A stretch of 13,494 nucleotides of DNA from 39-52-133 sp041488395 (GCA_041488395.1 JBGPPE010000067.1:1-13494), one strand, 5' to 3'; positions 1-6,124 are shown, counted from the stretch's first letter. Notes: generated by a model from the sequence alone, not told the origin. Made by a program: numbers and translations.

Positions 1-155
1 ACCGAGTAGTTGATCGACTGGCCCGACTCCAGGGTGAGACGGGTGTAATCCTGCGCCGGCCATACGCGCGTGGCACTGATGGCGATGGCGGCATGGGCCT
101 GGTGCAGCCAGAACATGCAGATTAATGCGATCAGTTGTGCAGCTGGTTTAAGCAT
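1..155 (-). CDS. amiC: N-acetylmuramoyl-L-alanine amidase AmiC, N-terminal part (cut by window edge)
   Basis: Periplasmic amidases of this family cleave the bond between N-acetylmuramic acid and L-alanine in septal peptidoglycan during daughter-cell separation. Only about 51 codons are visible. They begin with a hydrophobic segment ending in a signal-peptidase-like site (QAHA before AIAIS). There is no twin arginine, so a Sec signal is likelier than Tat. The following residues (ATRVWPAQDYTRLTLES) look like the start of an AMIN domain, which targets such amidases to the division site. The catalytic zinc domain lies outside the window. The ATG at 155-153 lies inside the end of tsaE, giving a 25-bp overlap that suggests co-transcription and coupling. 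The tsaE-amiC order is common in betaproteobacteria. An AMIN-containing secretin cannot be fully excluded from this fragment. Confidence 0.8.
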   Translation of the reverse strand, partial: MLKPAAQLIALICMFWLHQAHAAIAISATRVWPAQDYTRLTLESGQSINYS

Positions 156-577
156 TCATCGCCTGATTGTGTGTGTGCCTGAATGAGAATATTACGTCCT
201 TCCGGCAGTATCTCGAAAACTATTTCCATATCCGCTGCTGGCAGCAAGCCGGCGGCCTGTTGCGGCCATTCCACCAGACAAATATTGCGCCCATCAAACT
301 CATCGCGGAATCCTGCAGATTCCCACTCTTCCGGGTCGCGGAAACGGTACAGATCGAAGTGGCGCAAGTTTAACCCGCCAGCCTCATATTGCTCAACCAG
401 CGTATAGGTCGGGCTCTTTACCCGTCCCGAATAGCCCAGCGCATGCAGCACGCCGCGCACCAGCGTGGTTTTGCCGGCGCCCAGGTCGCCGCGCAGATAG
501 ATCACCATGCCGGGCTTCAGCGCTTGCGCCAGACGTGCTGAAAATGCCATGGTCGCGGCTTCGTCGGGCAGGTTTAT
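131..577 (-). CDS. tsaE: tRNA threonylcarbamoyladenosine biosynthesis ATPase TsaE (start uncertain)
   Basis: TsaE is the P-loop ATPase that works with TsaB and TsaD to place N6-threonylcarbamoyl on A37 of ANN-decoding tRNAs in the cytoplasm. The Walker A loop GDLGAGKTT is clear, followed by the family signatures VKSPTYTLVEQY, HFDLYRF and CLVEWPQQ. The 148 residues from position 577 match the usual family length of about 150. The start is a problem. Homology begins at NLPDEAATM, but no ATG, GTG or TTG lies there. The codon at 577 is ATA, preceded by a GGGAG at good spacing. The alternatives are CTG at 571, ATG at 550 (cuts into the fold, no ribosome site) and TTG at 643 (would overlap the queG start). 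The 3' end overlaps amiC by 25 bp. Function is near certain; the start is not. Confidence 0.9.
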   Translation of the reverse strand: MNLPDEAATMAFSARLAQALKPGMVIYLRGDLGAGKTTLVRGVLHALGYSGRVKSPTYTLVEQYEAGGLNLRHFDLYRFRDPEEWESAGFRDEFDGRNICLVEWPQQAAGLLPAADMEIVFEILPEGRNILIQAHTQSGDECLNQLHN

Positions 578-637
578 GGCGAGCTCCCGCCTTGCGGCAG
601 AATGCCTGCTTGCACCACTTCGGCTATCATCCGGCTT

Positions 638-1735
638 ATGCAAAATGAAACATCTCCACAAATTGATTACGCCGCCCTTGCCGCCAGGATTAAGGCATGG
701 GGAATGGCGCTCGGGTTTCAGGCCGTGGGTATCAGCGATACCGATCTCGCTGAGGCCGAAGTCCGCCTGCAGCAATGGCTGGCACAGGGCTATCACGGCG
801 AGATGGATTATATGGCAAAACACGGCAGCAAACGCAGCCGGCCGGGCGAGCTGCTGCCGGGCACTGTGCGTGTCATTTCGCTGCGCATGGATTACTACCC
901 GCCCGCTGCAAAAGACAGCTGGGCGGTGCTGCAGAATGGCGCGCGCGGGTTTATTTCGCGCTATGCGCTGGGTCGCGATTACCACAAGGTGTTGCGCAAC
1001 CGCATGGAAAAACTGGCGCAGCAGATACGTGCCGAAACAGGCACGGCACAATGCCGCGTGTTCACCGACAGCGCACCGGTGCTGGAAGTGGAGCTGGCCG
1101 CCAGGGCGCGCCTGGGCTGGCGCGGCAAGCACAGCCTGCTGCTGACGCGCGAGCGCGGCTCCTTTTTCTTTCTGGGCGAGATCTACACCGATCTGCCTTT
1201 GCCGGCAGATACGCCTGCGCTGGAAAATCACTGCGGCACCTGCACTGCCTGCATCAGCGTGTGCCCGACGCAGGCCATCGTGGCGCCCTATCAGGTGGAT
1301 GCGCGGCGCTGCATTTCCTACCTCACCATCGAGCTGAAAGGCCGCATCCCGCTGGAGCTGCGTGCGCCGATGGGGAACCGCATCTACGGCTGTGACGATT
1401 GCCAGCTGGTATGCCCGTGGAACCGCTTCGCGCAGAAATCGCTGGAGCCGGATTTTGCGGTACGGCATGGGCTGGATGACATCACTTTGAGTGAAATATT
1501 TGCCTGGGACGAGACGACGTTCCGGAAAAAATTTTCAGGCAGCGCGGTTTACCGCATCGGCCATGAGCAATGGCTGCGCAATATTGCGGTGGCGCTGGGC
1601 AATGCTCCGGTCAGCGCGGCGGTGCTGCATGCGCTGCGCGCACGCCTGGAAGACCCATCAGAGCTCGTGCGCGAGCATGTCATCTGGGCCTTGCAGCGCC
1701 ATGGCGCGCTTGATTCGGGCTACATAGTCCCGTAA
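638..1735 (+). CDS. queG: Epoxyqueuosine reductase QueG
   Basis: QueG is a cytosolic cobalamin- and iron-sulfur-dependent enzyme that reduces epoxyqueuosine to queuosine at the wobble position of GUN-anticodon tRNAs. From the ATG at 638 the protein has 365 residues. Visible are the candidate catalytic aspartate in FTDSAPVLE (D144), the first ferredoxin-like cluster CGTCTACISVCP (C199, C202, C205, C209), and a second set at C225 plus CDDCQLVCP (C252, C255, C259). The C-terminal 50 residues resemble a HEAT repeat, as in the family. An ATG at 602 is possible, but the family homology starts after 638. No Shine-Dalgarno precedes 638. A TATCAT hexamer at 625-630 would place the transcript start almost on the ATG, so a leaderless mRNA is possible. 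It is divergent from tsaE, and both gene products modify tRNA. Confidence 0.95.
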   Translation: MQNETSPQIDYAALAARIKAWGMALGFQAVGISDTDLAEAEVRLQQWLAQGYHGEMDYMAKHGSKRSRPGELLPGTVRVISLRMDYYPPAAKDSWAVLQNGARGFISRYALGRDYHKVLRNRMEKLAQQIRAETGTAQCRVFTDSAPVLEVELAARARLGWRGKHSLLLTRERGSFFFLGEIYTDLPLPADTPALENHCGTCTACISVCPTQAIVAPYQVDARRCISYLTIELKGRIPLELRAPMGNRIYGCDDCQLVCPWNRFAQKSLEPDFAVRHGLDDITLSEIFAWDETTFRKKFSGSAVYRIGHEQWLRNIAVALGNAPVSAAVLHALRARLEDPSELVREHVIWALQRHGALDSGYIVP

Positions 1736-1780
1736 GCTGCAAAAACAGTTGGAAGCGACAAGAATGAAACGGAGGGCGAG

Positions 1781-1975
1781 ATGGAGATCAATACGACTTC
1801 AAGTGCAGTGCAGGCTCAGGGTATTAGTGCAAGCGTGGGCGTGACCATGCTGAAAAAAGCGCTGGATATCGAGGCACAGAGTGCAATGGCACTGATTGCC
1901 GCCATCCCGCAGCCGGCACAGAATGCATCCAATCTGCCTGCCAATCTTGGGCAGAACATCAACACTACAGCTTAA
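1781..1975 (+). CDS. YjfB-family putative motility protein
   Basis: A 64-residue protein with a good ribosome site (GGAGGGCGAG before the ATG). It has no signal peptide or membrane segment. The first part, with VGVTMLKKALDIEAQSA, is a predicted amphipathic helix. The tail NLPANLGQNINTTA matches the conserved ending of the YjfB family (NPxLGxNID-like), whose Bacillus subtilis member belongs to the sigma-D motility regulon. The biochemical role is unknown. It sits 45 bp after queG and about 95 bp before the kinase ATG, and could share a transcript with the kinase. No sigma-28 or sigma-54 promoter was recognised upstream. The family call rests on the C-terminal motif and the length, so it is moderately firm. 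Confidence 0.7.
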   Translation: MEINTTSSAVQAQGISASVGVTMLKKALDIEAQSAMALIAAIPQPAQNASNLPANLGQNINTTA

Positions 1976-2069
1976 AGAAACGATGAACGAATGAACACTG
2001 GAAACCGATGGTGCTTGTTGAGACTGAGCGAATGTGACTTCGTGCCAGCGGCAATGCGTAAAAAAAATA

Positions 2070-3368
2070 ATGGATAGCCCGACCGAAACATTTCGCCACC
2101 GCTTCGAGATAAAAAAAGTACTGGGGCGGGGGGCGTCCGGAGAAGTGCATCTTGCTTTTGATACCTATGCACAGCGTGACGTGGCGATCAAGATCAATCG
2201 CCAGAATTTCTTCGAAGATACCAAGCTGGGCAACCGCAACCGCCGCATGTGGCTGAATGAAGCCCGCCTTGCCGGCAAGCTGCAGCACCCCTTTATCGTG
2301 CAGATATTCGAGGCCGGCGCCACGGATGACTTCAACTACATCGTGATGGAGTACATGGCGGGAGGCAGCCTCAAGCGTTTTACCACGCCGGACAACCTGC
2401 TGCCGATCAGCCGTGTGATCGATATCCTGTACAAGGTTTGCAACGCGCTCGACTTTGCCACCAAGATGGGCGTGCTGCACCGCGACATCAAGCCGGCCAA
2501 CGTGCTGCTGGGGGCGGATGAGAACACCGTGAAGATCTCGGATTTTGGTGCGGCCTACAATGCTGATTCAGATTTAACCCAGGTTGACCTGGTGGGGACG
2601 CTGCCATTCATGGCACCGGAGCACTTCAGGCAGGCACGCCCCACGCTGCAATCGGATATCTATGCGGTGGGCGTGATGGCCTACCAGTTGCTGACCGGCC
2701 GCTATCCGTTTACCGCCAAATCGCAGGAAGACCTGATCTACCAGAAGCTGAATGAGGAAGTGCTCTCGCTGGAGAGCTGGCGCAGCGACATACCGCAGGC
2801 ACTGCGTTTTGCTGTGCATCGCGCGATGCATCAGGACCGCGAGATGCGCTACACCTCCTGGCAGGGGCTCTACGAAGACCTGGCGGCGGCTCTGCCACAA
2901 GTGGCTGTGCCTAATGATGCGCGTTTCGATATTGCCCGTTTCAACTTTATGCGCAAACTGCATTTCTTCTCCGATTTTCTGGATACGGAGATATGGGAGA
3001 CGCTGGGTATCAGTCGCTCACTGAGTATGGGAACCGGCAAGACGGTAGTGCAGCAGGGTGAGGCTGGCGGCAATCTGTATCTCATCACCAGCGGCGAAGT
3101 GGTGATTATCAAAAACGGGACGGAGATCAATCGCATGGGAGCGGGTGACTGCTTTGGCGATATCGCCTACCAGAGTGAAGTGCTGCATGTGCACTCGGCG
3201 ACGGTGACCGTGGCGAAGTCCATCGATGTGATCGAGATAGATAGCAGGCTGCTGCGCGAGGCCAGCGACAGTCTGCAGGCACGTTTTTCCAATGCACTGC
3301 TGAGCCTGATGGTGGCGCAGCTCAGAAAAGCAGATCAGCGTATTCTGTCGATGATGTGCATCGAGTAG
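2070..3368 (+). CDS. Serine/threonine protein kinase with C-terminal cyclic-nucleotide-binding-like domain
   Basis: A soluble Hanks-type kinase. In numbering from the ATG at 2070 (432 residues), the glycine loop is GRGASGEV (19-26), the ATP-anchoring lysine is in VAIKI (K41), the catalytic loop is HRDIKPANVLL (D139), the metal-binding motif is DFG (D158), and GTLPFMAPE closes the activation segment. All catalytic residues are present. Residues about 300-400 form a cyclic-nucleotide-binding (CAP-like) beta-roll, with YLITSGEVVII and RMGAGDCFGDIA. The phosphate cassette is degenerate: the usual Glu is Asp (FGDIA) and the usual Arg is His (HVHSAT), so cAMP or cGMP binding is doubtful. There is no transmembrane or PASTA segment. 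An in-frame GTG at 2034 would add 12 residues; neither start has a strong ribosome site. The gene converges on the cyclase with 8 bp between stop codons. Confidence 0.9.
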   Translation: MDSPTETFRHRFEIKKVLGRGASGEVHLAFDTYAQRDVAIKINRQNFFEDTKLGNRNRRMWLNEARLAGKLQHPFIVQIFEAGATDDFNYIVMEYMAGGSLKRFTTPDNLLPISRVIDILYKVCNALDFATKMGVLHRDIKPANVLLGADENTVKISDFGAAYNADSDLTQVDLVGTLPFMAPEHFRQARPTLQSDIYAVGVMAYQLLTGRYPFTAKSQEDLIYQKLNEEVLSLESWRSDIPQALRFAVHRAMHQDREMRYTSWQGLYEDLAAALPQVAVPNDARFDIARFNFMRKLHFFSDFLDTEIWETLGISRSLSMGTGKTVVQQGEAGGNLYLITSGEVVIIKNGTEINRMGAGDCFGDIAYQSEVLHVHSATVTVAKSIDVIEIDSRLLREASDSLQARFSNALLSLMVAQLRKADQRILSMMCIE

Positions 3369-3376
3369 ATGCCCGC

Positions 3377-5065
3377 TCAAACATTATCGGAAGGCGGCTC
3401 GAACAGGTCGTAGTTACTCATCTGGCTATTGGCGAACTGACAGCTACCCTTGCCGTTTTTCTTGGCCAGATACATGGCATCGTCCGCCTGCTTGATAATC
3501 TCTTCCATATTGTCCCCATCATCGGGGAAAACAGAAATTCCGATGCTGCCGCCAATCTGGCAGACATGTCCCTGAATCTGAAAGGGCAGTGCCAGGCTCT
3601 CAATGATTTTTTGCGCAACGGTGGCCGCATTTTTTGGGGAGCCGATTTCATTGAGGATGAAAATAAATTCATCACCGCCGACACGGGCAACGGTATCCAT
3701 GACACGCGCATTTTCGCGCAGGCGTTCTGCCGCAGCCTTGAGCAAATCATCACCGACATAATGGCCAAAGTTGTCATTGATCAGCTTGAAACCGTCCAGA
3801 TCAAGGAATAGCACGGCCAGCCGCCTGTCTTGTCGGCGCGCCAGCGCAATAGACTGATCCAGGCGGTCGTAGAGCAAAGCCCTGTTGGGCAAGCTGGTGA
3901 GCGCATCGAAGTGGGCCAGGCGGGAAATTTTCTCTTCGGCCAGCTTGCGCGTGGTGATGTCACGCACAAAGGCGCAGATATATTCCTCCCCCTCGAATTG
4001 CATGAAGTTCAGTGCAACCTCCACCGAAAATTTGCGGCCGTTCCTGTCGCGATGTGTCGATTCCAGCGTGAGTGAGCCAGCTGTTTTGAGCTTCTGCCAG
4101 TGCGCAGGCCAGCTTTCTGCGTTGATCTGCGGGTCAAAATCAAACACACGCAGTGACAGAATTTCATCCGGCGCATAGCCCAGTGAGAGGCAGGCGGCAA
4201 TATTGGCGTAGGCGATTCGTGCGTCGGACGTGGACCAGAAAACCGCATCCCCCATGTTGTCCATGGCGAACTGCATCATCTTCAGGGCGCGTTGCTCCTG
4301 CTTGCGCTTGCTGATGTCGCGCACAAAGGTACAGTGATACTCCTCGCCGTCATAATGCATGTAATTGATACTGATCTCGACTGGAATGGGTTTCCCGTAC
4401 CTGGTGAGGTGCGTTGATTCCACCGTGTGTGAGCCGAGCATTCTGGATTTTTCCCAGTGCGTCGGCCAGTTTTCGGGAGTCACGGCCGGGTCAAAATCAA
4501 ATACGTGCAAGTTCAGTATTTCTTCCTTGCTGTAGCCCAGGGCATTGCACGCAGCATTGTTGGCATAAGCAACGCGTGCATCGGATGTCAGCCAGAAGGC
4601 GCCATCGCCCATATGGTCTACTGAAAGCTGCATGATGTGCAGGGCTCGCTCATTGTGCTTGCGTTCGCTAAGGTCGCGCGCCACGCTGAAGTACATCCGG
4701 GCTCCATTCAGCTCTATGGTTTTGACATTCACCTCCACCGGCAACATGGTTCCATCCTTGTGACGATGGCCAGACTCGAATATGGCGTAACCCTGTGAGC
4801 CGACCAACGCGAATCTTTCGGCAACCCTGTCCTTGAATTCGGGCGAAGTGAGCTCGCTGATGTGCGTGCCCAGCAGCTCATCTTTCTCGTAACCCAGCCG
4901 AGCGTGGGCGATGCGGTTAATGTCCCTGACGTAACCCTCCTGATCCAGTATCAGCAGGCCGTCATTGACTGAATCGAACACCGAGCGGAACTGGTTGTCG
5001 CAGTTGTCGCGCAGCTCATCAATTCTTCTGCAATTTTGCAGATTGCATTGATCTTTAGCGCTCAT
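3377..5065 (-). CDS. Diguanylate cyclase with three PAS domains
   Basis: Cytosolic enzyme predicted to make c-di-GMP from two GTP. Numbering from a GTG at 5107 (576 residues), the order is PAS1 (about 40-150), PAS2 (157-268), PAS3 (277-388) and GGDEF (395-560). The active site is intact (RVGGDEF, 475-481). The inhibitory I-site RxxD is present at 468-471, five residues before GGDEF, so product inhibition is expected. There is no EAL domain and no membrane segment, so the PAS domains presumably sense a soluble cue. PAS2 and PAS3 are near copies of each other. I prefer the ATG at 5065 (562 residues): a 46-codon leader ORF with a strong ribosome site ends just inside it. The leader carries a c-di-GMP-I riboswitch, so both RNA-level and protein-level feedback by c-di-GMP are likely. 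Confidence 0.93.
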   Translation of the reverse strand: MSAKDQCNLQNCRRIDELRDNCDNQFRSVFDSVNDGLLILDQEGYVRDINRIAHARLGYEKDELLGTHISELTSPEFKDRVAERFALVGSQGYAIFESGHRHKDGTMLPVEVNVKTIELNGARMYFSVARDLSERKHNERALHIMQLSVDHMGDGAFWLTSDARVAYANNAACNALGYSKEEILNLHVFDFDPAVTPENWPTHWEKSRMLGSHTVESTHLTRYGKPIPVEISINYMHYDGEEYHCTFVRDISKRKQEQRALKMMQFAMDNMGDAVFWSTSDARIAYANIAACLSLGYAPDEILSLRVFDFDPQINAESWPAHWQKLKTAGSLTLESTHRDRNGRKFSVEVALNFMQFEGEEYICAFVRDITTRKLAEEKISRLAHFDALTSLPNRALLYDRLDQSIALARRQDRRLAVLFLDLDGFKLINDNFGHYVGDDLLKAAAERLRENARVMDTVARVGGDEFIFILNEIGSPKNAATVAQKIIESLALPFQIQGHVCQIGGSIGISVFPDDGDNMEEIIKQADDAMYLAKKNGKGSCQFANSQMSNYDLFEPPSDNV

Positions 5066-5195
5066 GCTGATGCCCGTCGGGCTGCAGCCCGGCGCAAGGT
5101 ATTTCACCGTGCCAGGCAGGAATAAAAATTGAATGGTTCGTGCAGGCAGGCAGATCAGCTGCAGAAGGGGGGCAAACGTTGTGAGTTGATACCAT
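5055..5195 (-). CDS. Possible 46-codon leader ORF overlapping the diguanylate cyclase start
   Basis: The ATG at 5195 follows the best Shine-Dalgarno sequence of the region, GGGGAGG at 5206-5200, four bases upstream. The frame stays open for 46 codons. It encodes a small polar peptide rich in His, Pro and Cys (starts MVSTHNVCPP, ends DGHQHER) with no recognised family. It stops at TAA 5057-5055, eight bases inside the cyclase frame counted from the ATG at 5065. That arrangement fits translational coupling: ribosomes recruited by the strong site would end next to the poorly preceded cyclase ATG. No homologue is recognised, so it may act only as a ribosome loader, or be an artefact of a chance frame. 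It overlaps the expression platform of the riboswitch. Confidence 0.4.
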   Translation of the reverse strand: MVSTHNVCPPSAADLPACTNHSIFIPAWHGEIPCAGLQPDGHQHER

Positions 5196-5199
5196 GCGA

Positions 5200-5248
5200 C
5201 CTCCCCAAGAAACTGATGGGGCAGCCGCAGTGCTTGTTCGGCTGCCCC
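5200..5248 (-). promoter_or_regulatory. Riboswitch expression platform: competing hairpins around a Shine-Dalgarno site
   Basis: On the minus strand, GGGGCAGCCG (5248-5239, the aptamer 3' end) pairs perfectly over 10 bp with CGGCTGCCCC (5227-5218) across an 11-base loop. This hairpin and the folded aptamer cannot form together. The tail of the same 3' arm, CCCCA (5221-5217), can instead pair with TGGGG (5207-5203), which overlaps the ribosome site GGGGAGG (5206-5200). If ligand locks the aptamer, CCCCA is freed to mask the ribosome site (an OFF switch). If the 10-bp hairpin, followed by the weak U stretch TTTCTT, acts as a terminator, ligand would turn expression ON. The sequence shows both options and does not decide between them. 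Confidence 0.65.
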
Positions 5249-5328
5249 GCTGCCATAGGTTTACCCCTTAGGCCGGAAGCTTTGCGCCCTTGTTTTTCAA
5301 CAAGTTAGCCTTTTCGATAACGCCATGC
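5239..5328 (-). promoter_or_regulatory. c-di-GMP-I (GEMM-I) riboswitch aptamer upstream of the diguanylate cyclase
   Basis: Read on the minus strand, the sequence aligns with the Vibrio Vc2 aptamer. It shows AAAAGGCTAAC (G at 5310, equivalent of ligand-contacting G20), then a 5-bp stem capped by a GAAA tetraloop (TTGTTGAAAAACAA, 5303-5290), then GGGCGCAAAGC (contains the A47 equivalent), then CCGGCCTAAG (5276-5267) and TATGG (5257-5253). CCTAAG plus TATGG is the classic 11-nucleotide GAAA tetraloop receptor. Next comes CAGCGGGGCAGCCG, whose CC includes the C92 equivalent. A G at position 20 predicts c-di-GMP rather than cyclic GMP-AMP. I could not draw a convincing P1 helix, so the 5' boundary is approximate. 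The aptamer lies in the 5' leader of the cyclase gene. Confidence 0.88.
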
Positions 5329-5336
5329 AATTGCGC

Positions 5337-5365
5337 ATTGTTTGCCTATTCGAATGGTGAAGCAA
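5337..5365 (-). promoter_or_regulatory. Candidate sigma-70 promoter for the riboswitch/cyclase transcript
   Basis: On the minus strand, TTGCTT (5365-5360) and AACAAT (5342-5337) are separated by 17 bases. Matches to consensus are partial. The predicted transcript start near 5330 falls just before the riboswitch aptamer, which supports the placement. Confidence 0.35.
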
Positions 5366-5373
5366 CTGTCATG

Positions 5374-5387
5374 AGTATCTAGATACT
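5374..5387. promoter_or_regulatory. Perfect 14-bp palindrome AGTATCTAGATACT, possible operator
   Basis: This palindrome lies just upstream of the candidate minus-strand promoter and about 10 bp before a consensus TTGACA on the plus strand (5396-5401). It is flanked by CTGTCA (5366-5371) and TGACAG (5397-5402), an outer inverted pair roughly symmetric about it. A dimeric regulator binding between the two divergent genes is plausible. No known operator was recognised. Confidence 0.35.
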
Positions 5388-5395
5388 TTGGCCAA

Positions 5396-5426
5396 TTGAC
5401 AGCCTCATAAAAATGTCAGTTATCTT
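5396..5426 (+). promoter_or_regulatory. Candidate promoter for the WbuC-type cupin gene
   Basis: A perfect -35 hexamer TTGACA lies at 5396-5401. The best -10 candidates (TTATCT at 5420, TATCTT at 5421) are weak and spaced at 18-19 bases. If used, it leaves a leader of about 190 bases before the ATG at 5624. That leader holds one small hairpin (GCCGGGC, loop AAATTA, GCCTGGC) but no riboswitch I recognise. Confidence 0.3.
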
Positions 5427-5623
5427 GCCCATGCTGATAGAGTGGTTTGGTGGCCGGGCAAATTAGCCTGGCAGGATGAATTAAACAGCAGCAAGGCTGC
5501 ATGCCAAAATGCAGTTCCCCGGCGTTATTGCAAAAGATAAATCAGCTGGTGCGGGCCGGCGTGATCAGCATCAGCTTGAACAGCCGTAGCGTGCGAAAAT
5601 AGCGTCTGTTTATTGGAGGAAAT

Positions 5624-6085
5624 ATGAAACAGCTGACAAATTCAATGCTGGACGAACTGGCCAGGCAGGCCCGGCAATCGCCGCGCCTGCGCGCCAACCA
5701 TAACCTGCATAGCGATCTGGATGATCCGATACAGCGACTGGCCATTGCCATGGAACCCGATACACTGGTGCTGCCGCATCGACATCCGCACACCTTCGAG
5801 GTGCTGCTGCCACTGCGCGGGCGCTTTGTCGTGCTGACATTTGATGGCGTTGGCAAGGTGATGCAGCGCACGGTGCTGGGCGAGGGCTGCGCGGTGCTGG
5901 AGCTGCCTGACAACACCTGGCATGCGGTGTTGTCGCTGGATAAGGGCGGCGTGATTTTTGAAGTGAAGCATGGGCCGTATGCGCCGATTGCCCAGTCGGA
6001 TATTGCGGCGTGGAGTCATGGACGGGATGCGGCTGTTTTGAATGCGTGGTATGCGCAGGCGCAGGTGGGGGAGCGGTTTCTCTGA
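5624..6085 (+). CDS. Cupin-fold metalloprotein of the WbuC family
   Basis: A 153-residue cytosolic protein with a strong ribosome site (TTGGAGGAAAT before the ATG). Family features are the N-terminal RANHNLHSDLDDPIQRL segment and the cupin metal motif HRHPHTFE (H52, H54, E59), with the second-motif histidine in NTWH (H100). These residues probably bind one divalent metal. WbuC-type proteins often lie in O-antigen or polysaccharide gene clusters, but their reaction is not established. No sugar-nucleotide or glycosyltransferase gene is adjacent here, although phosphoglucomutase, which feeds nucleotide-sugar synthesis, lies beyond the repeat element. The gene appears monocistronic. The family call is good; the function is unknown. 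Confidence 0.82.
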   Translation: MKQLTNSMLDELARQARQSPRLRANHNLHSDLDDPIQRLAIAMEPDTLVLPHRHPHTFEVLLPLRGRFVVLTFDGVGKVMQRTVLGEGCAVLELPDNTWHAVLSLDKGGVIFEVKHGPYAPIAQSDIAAWSHGRDAAVLNAWYAQAQVGERFL

Positions 6086-6124
6086 GTTTTAAAAATCAAC
6101 ACCGCCGGGGGCAGCCCGGCAGCT

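Noticed and set aside
578..1468. Long minus-strand extension of the tsaE reading frame across queG
   Set aside because: It is antisense to queG, has no similarity to TsaE beyond position 577 and looks like the mirror frame of a GC-rich gene.
3369..3376. Terminator between the convergent kinase and cyclase genes
   Set aside because: Only 8 bases separate the stop codons and no hairpin with a T-run is visible there.
5218..5248. 10-bp hairpin called as a plain intrinsic terminator
   Set aside because: The following bases (ATCAGTTTCTT) give only a weak U-tract, and the arm is shared with the aptamer, so I list it as part of a switch.
5239..5328. Cyclic GMP-AMP specificity of the riboswitch
   Set aside because: Those variants carry A at the position equivalent to Vc2 G20; here it reads G, so c-di-GMP is the better prediction.
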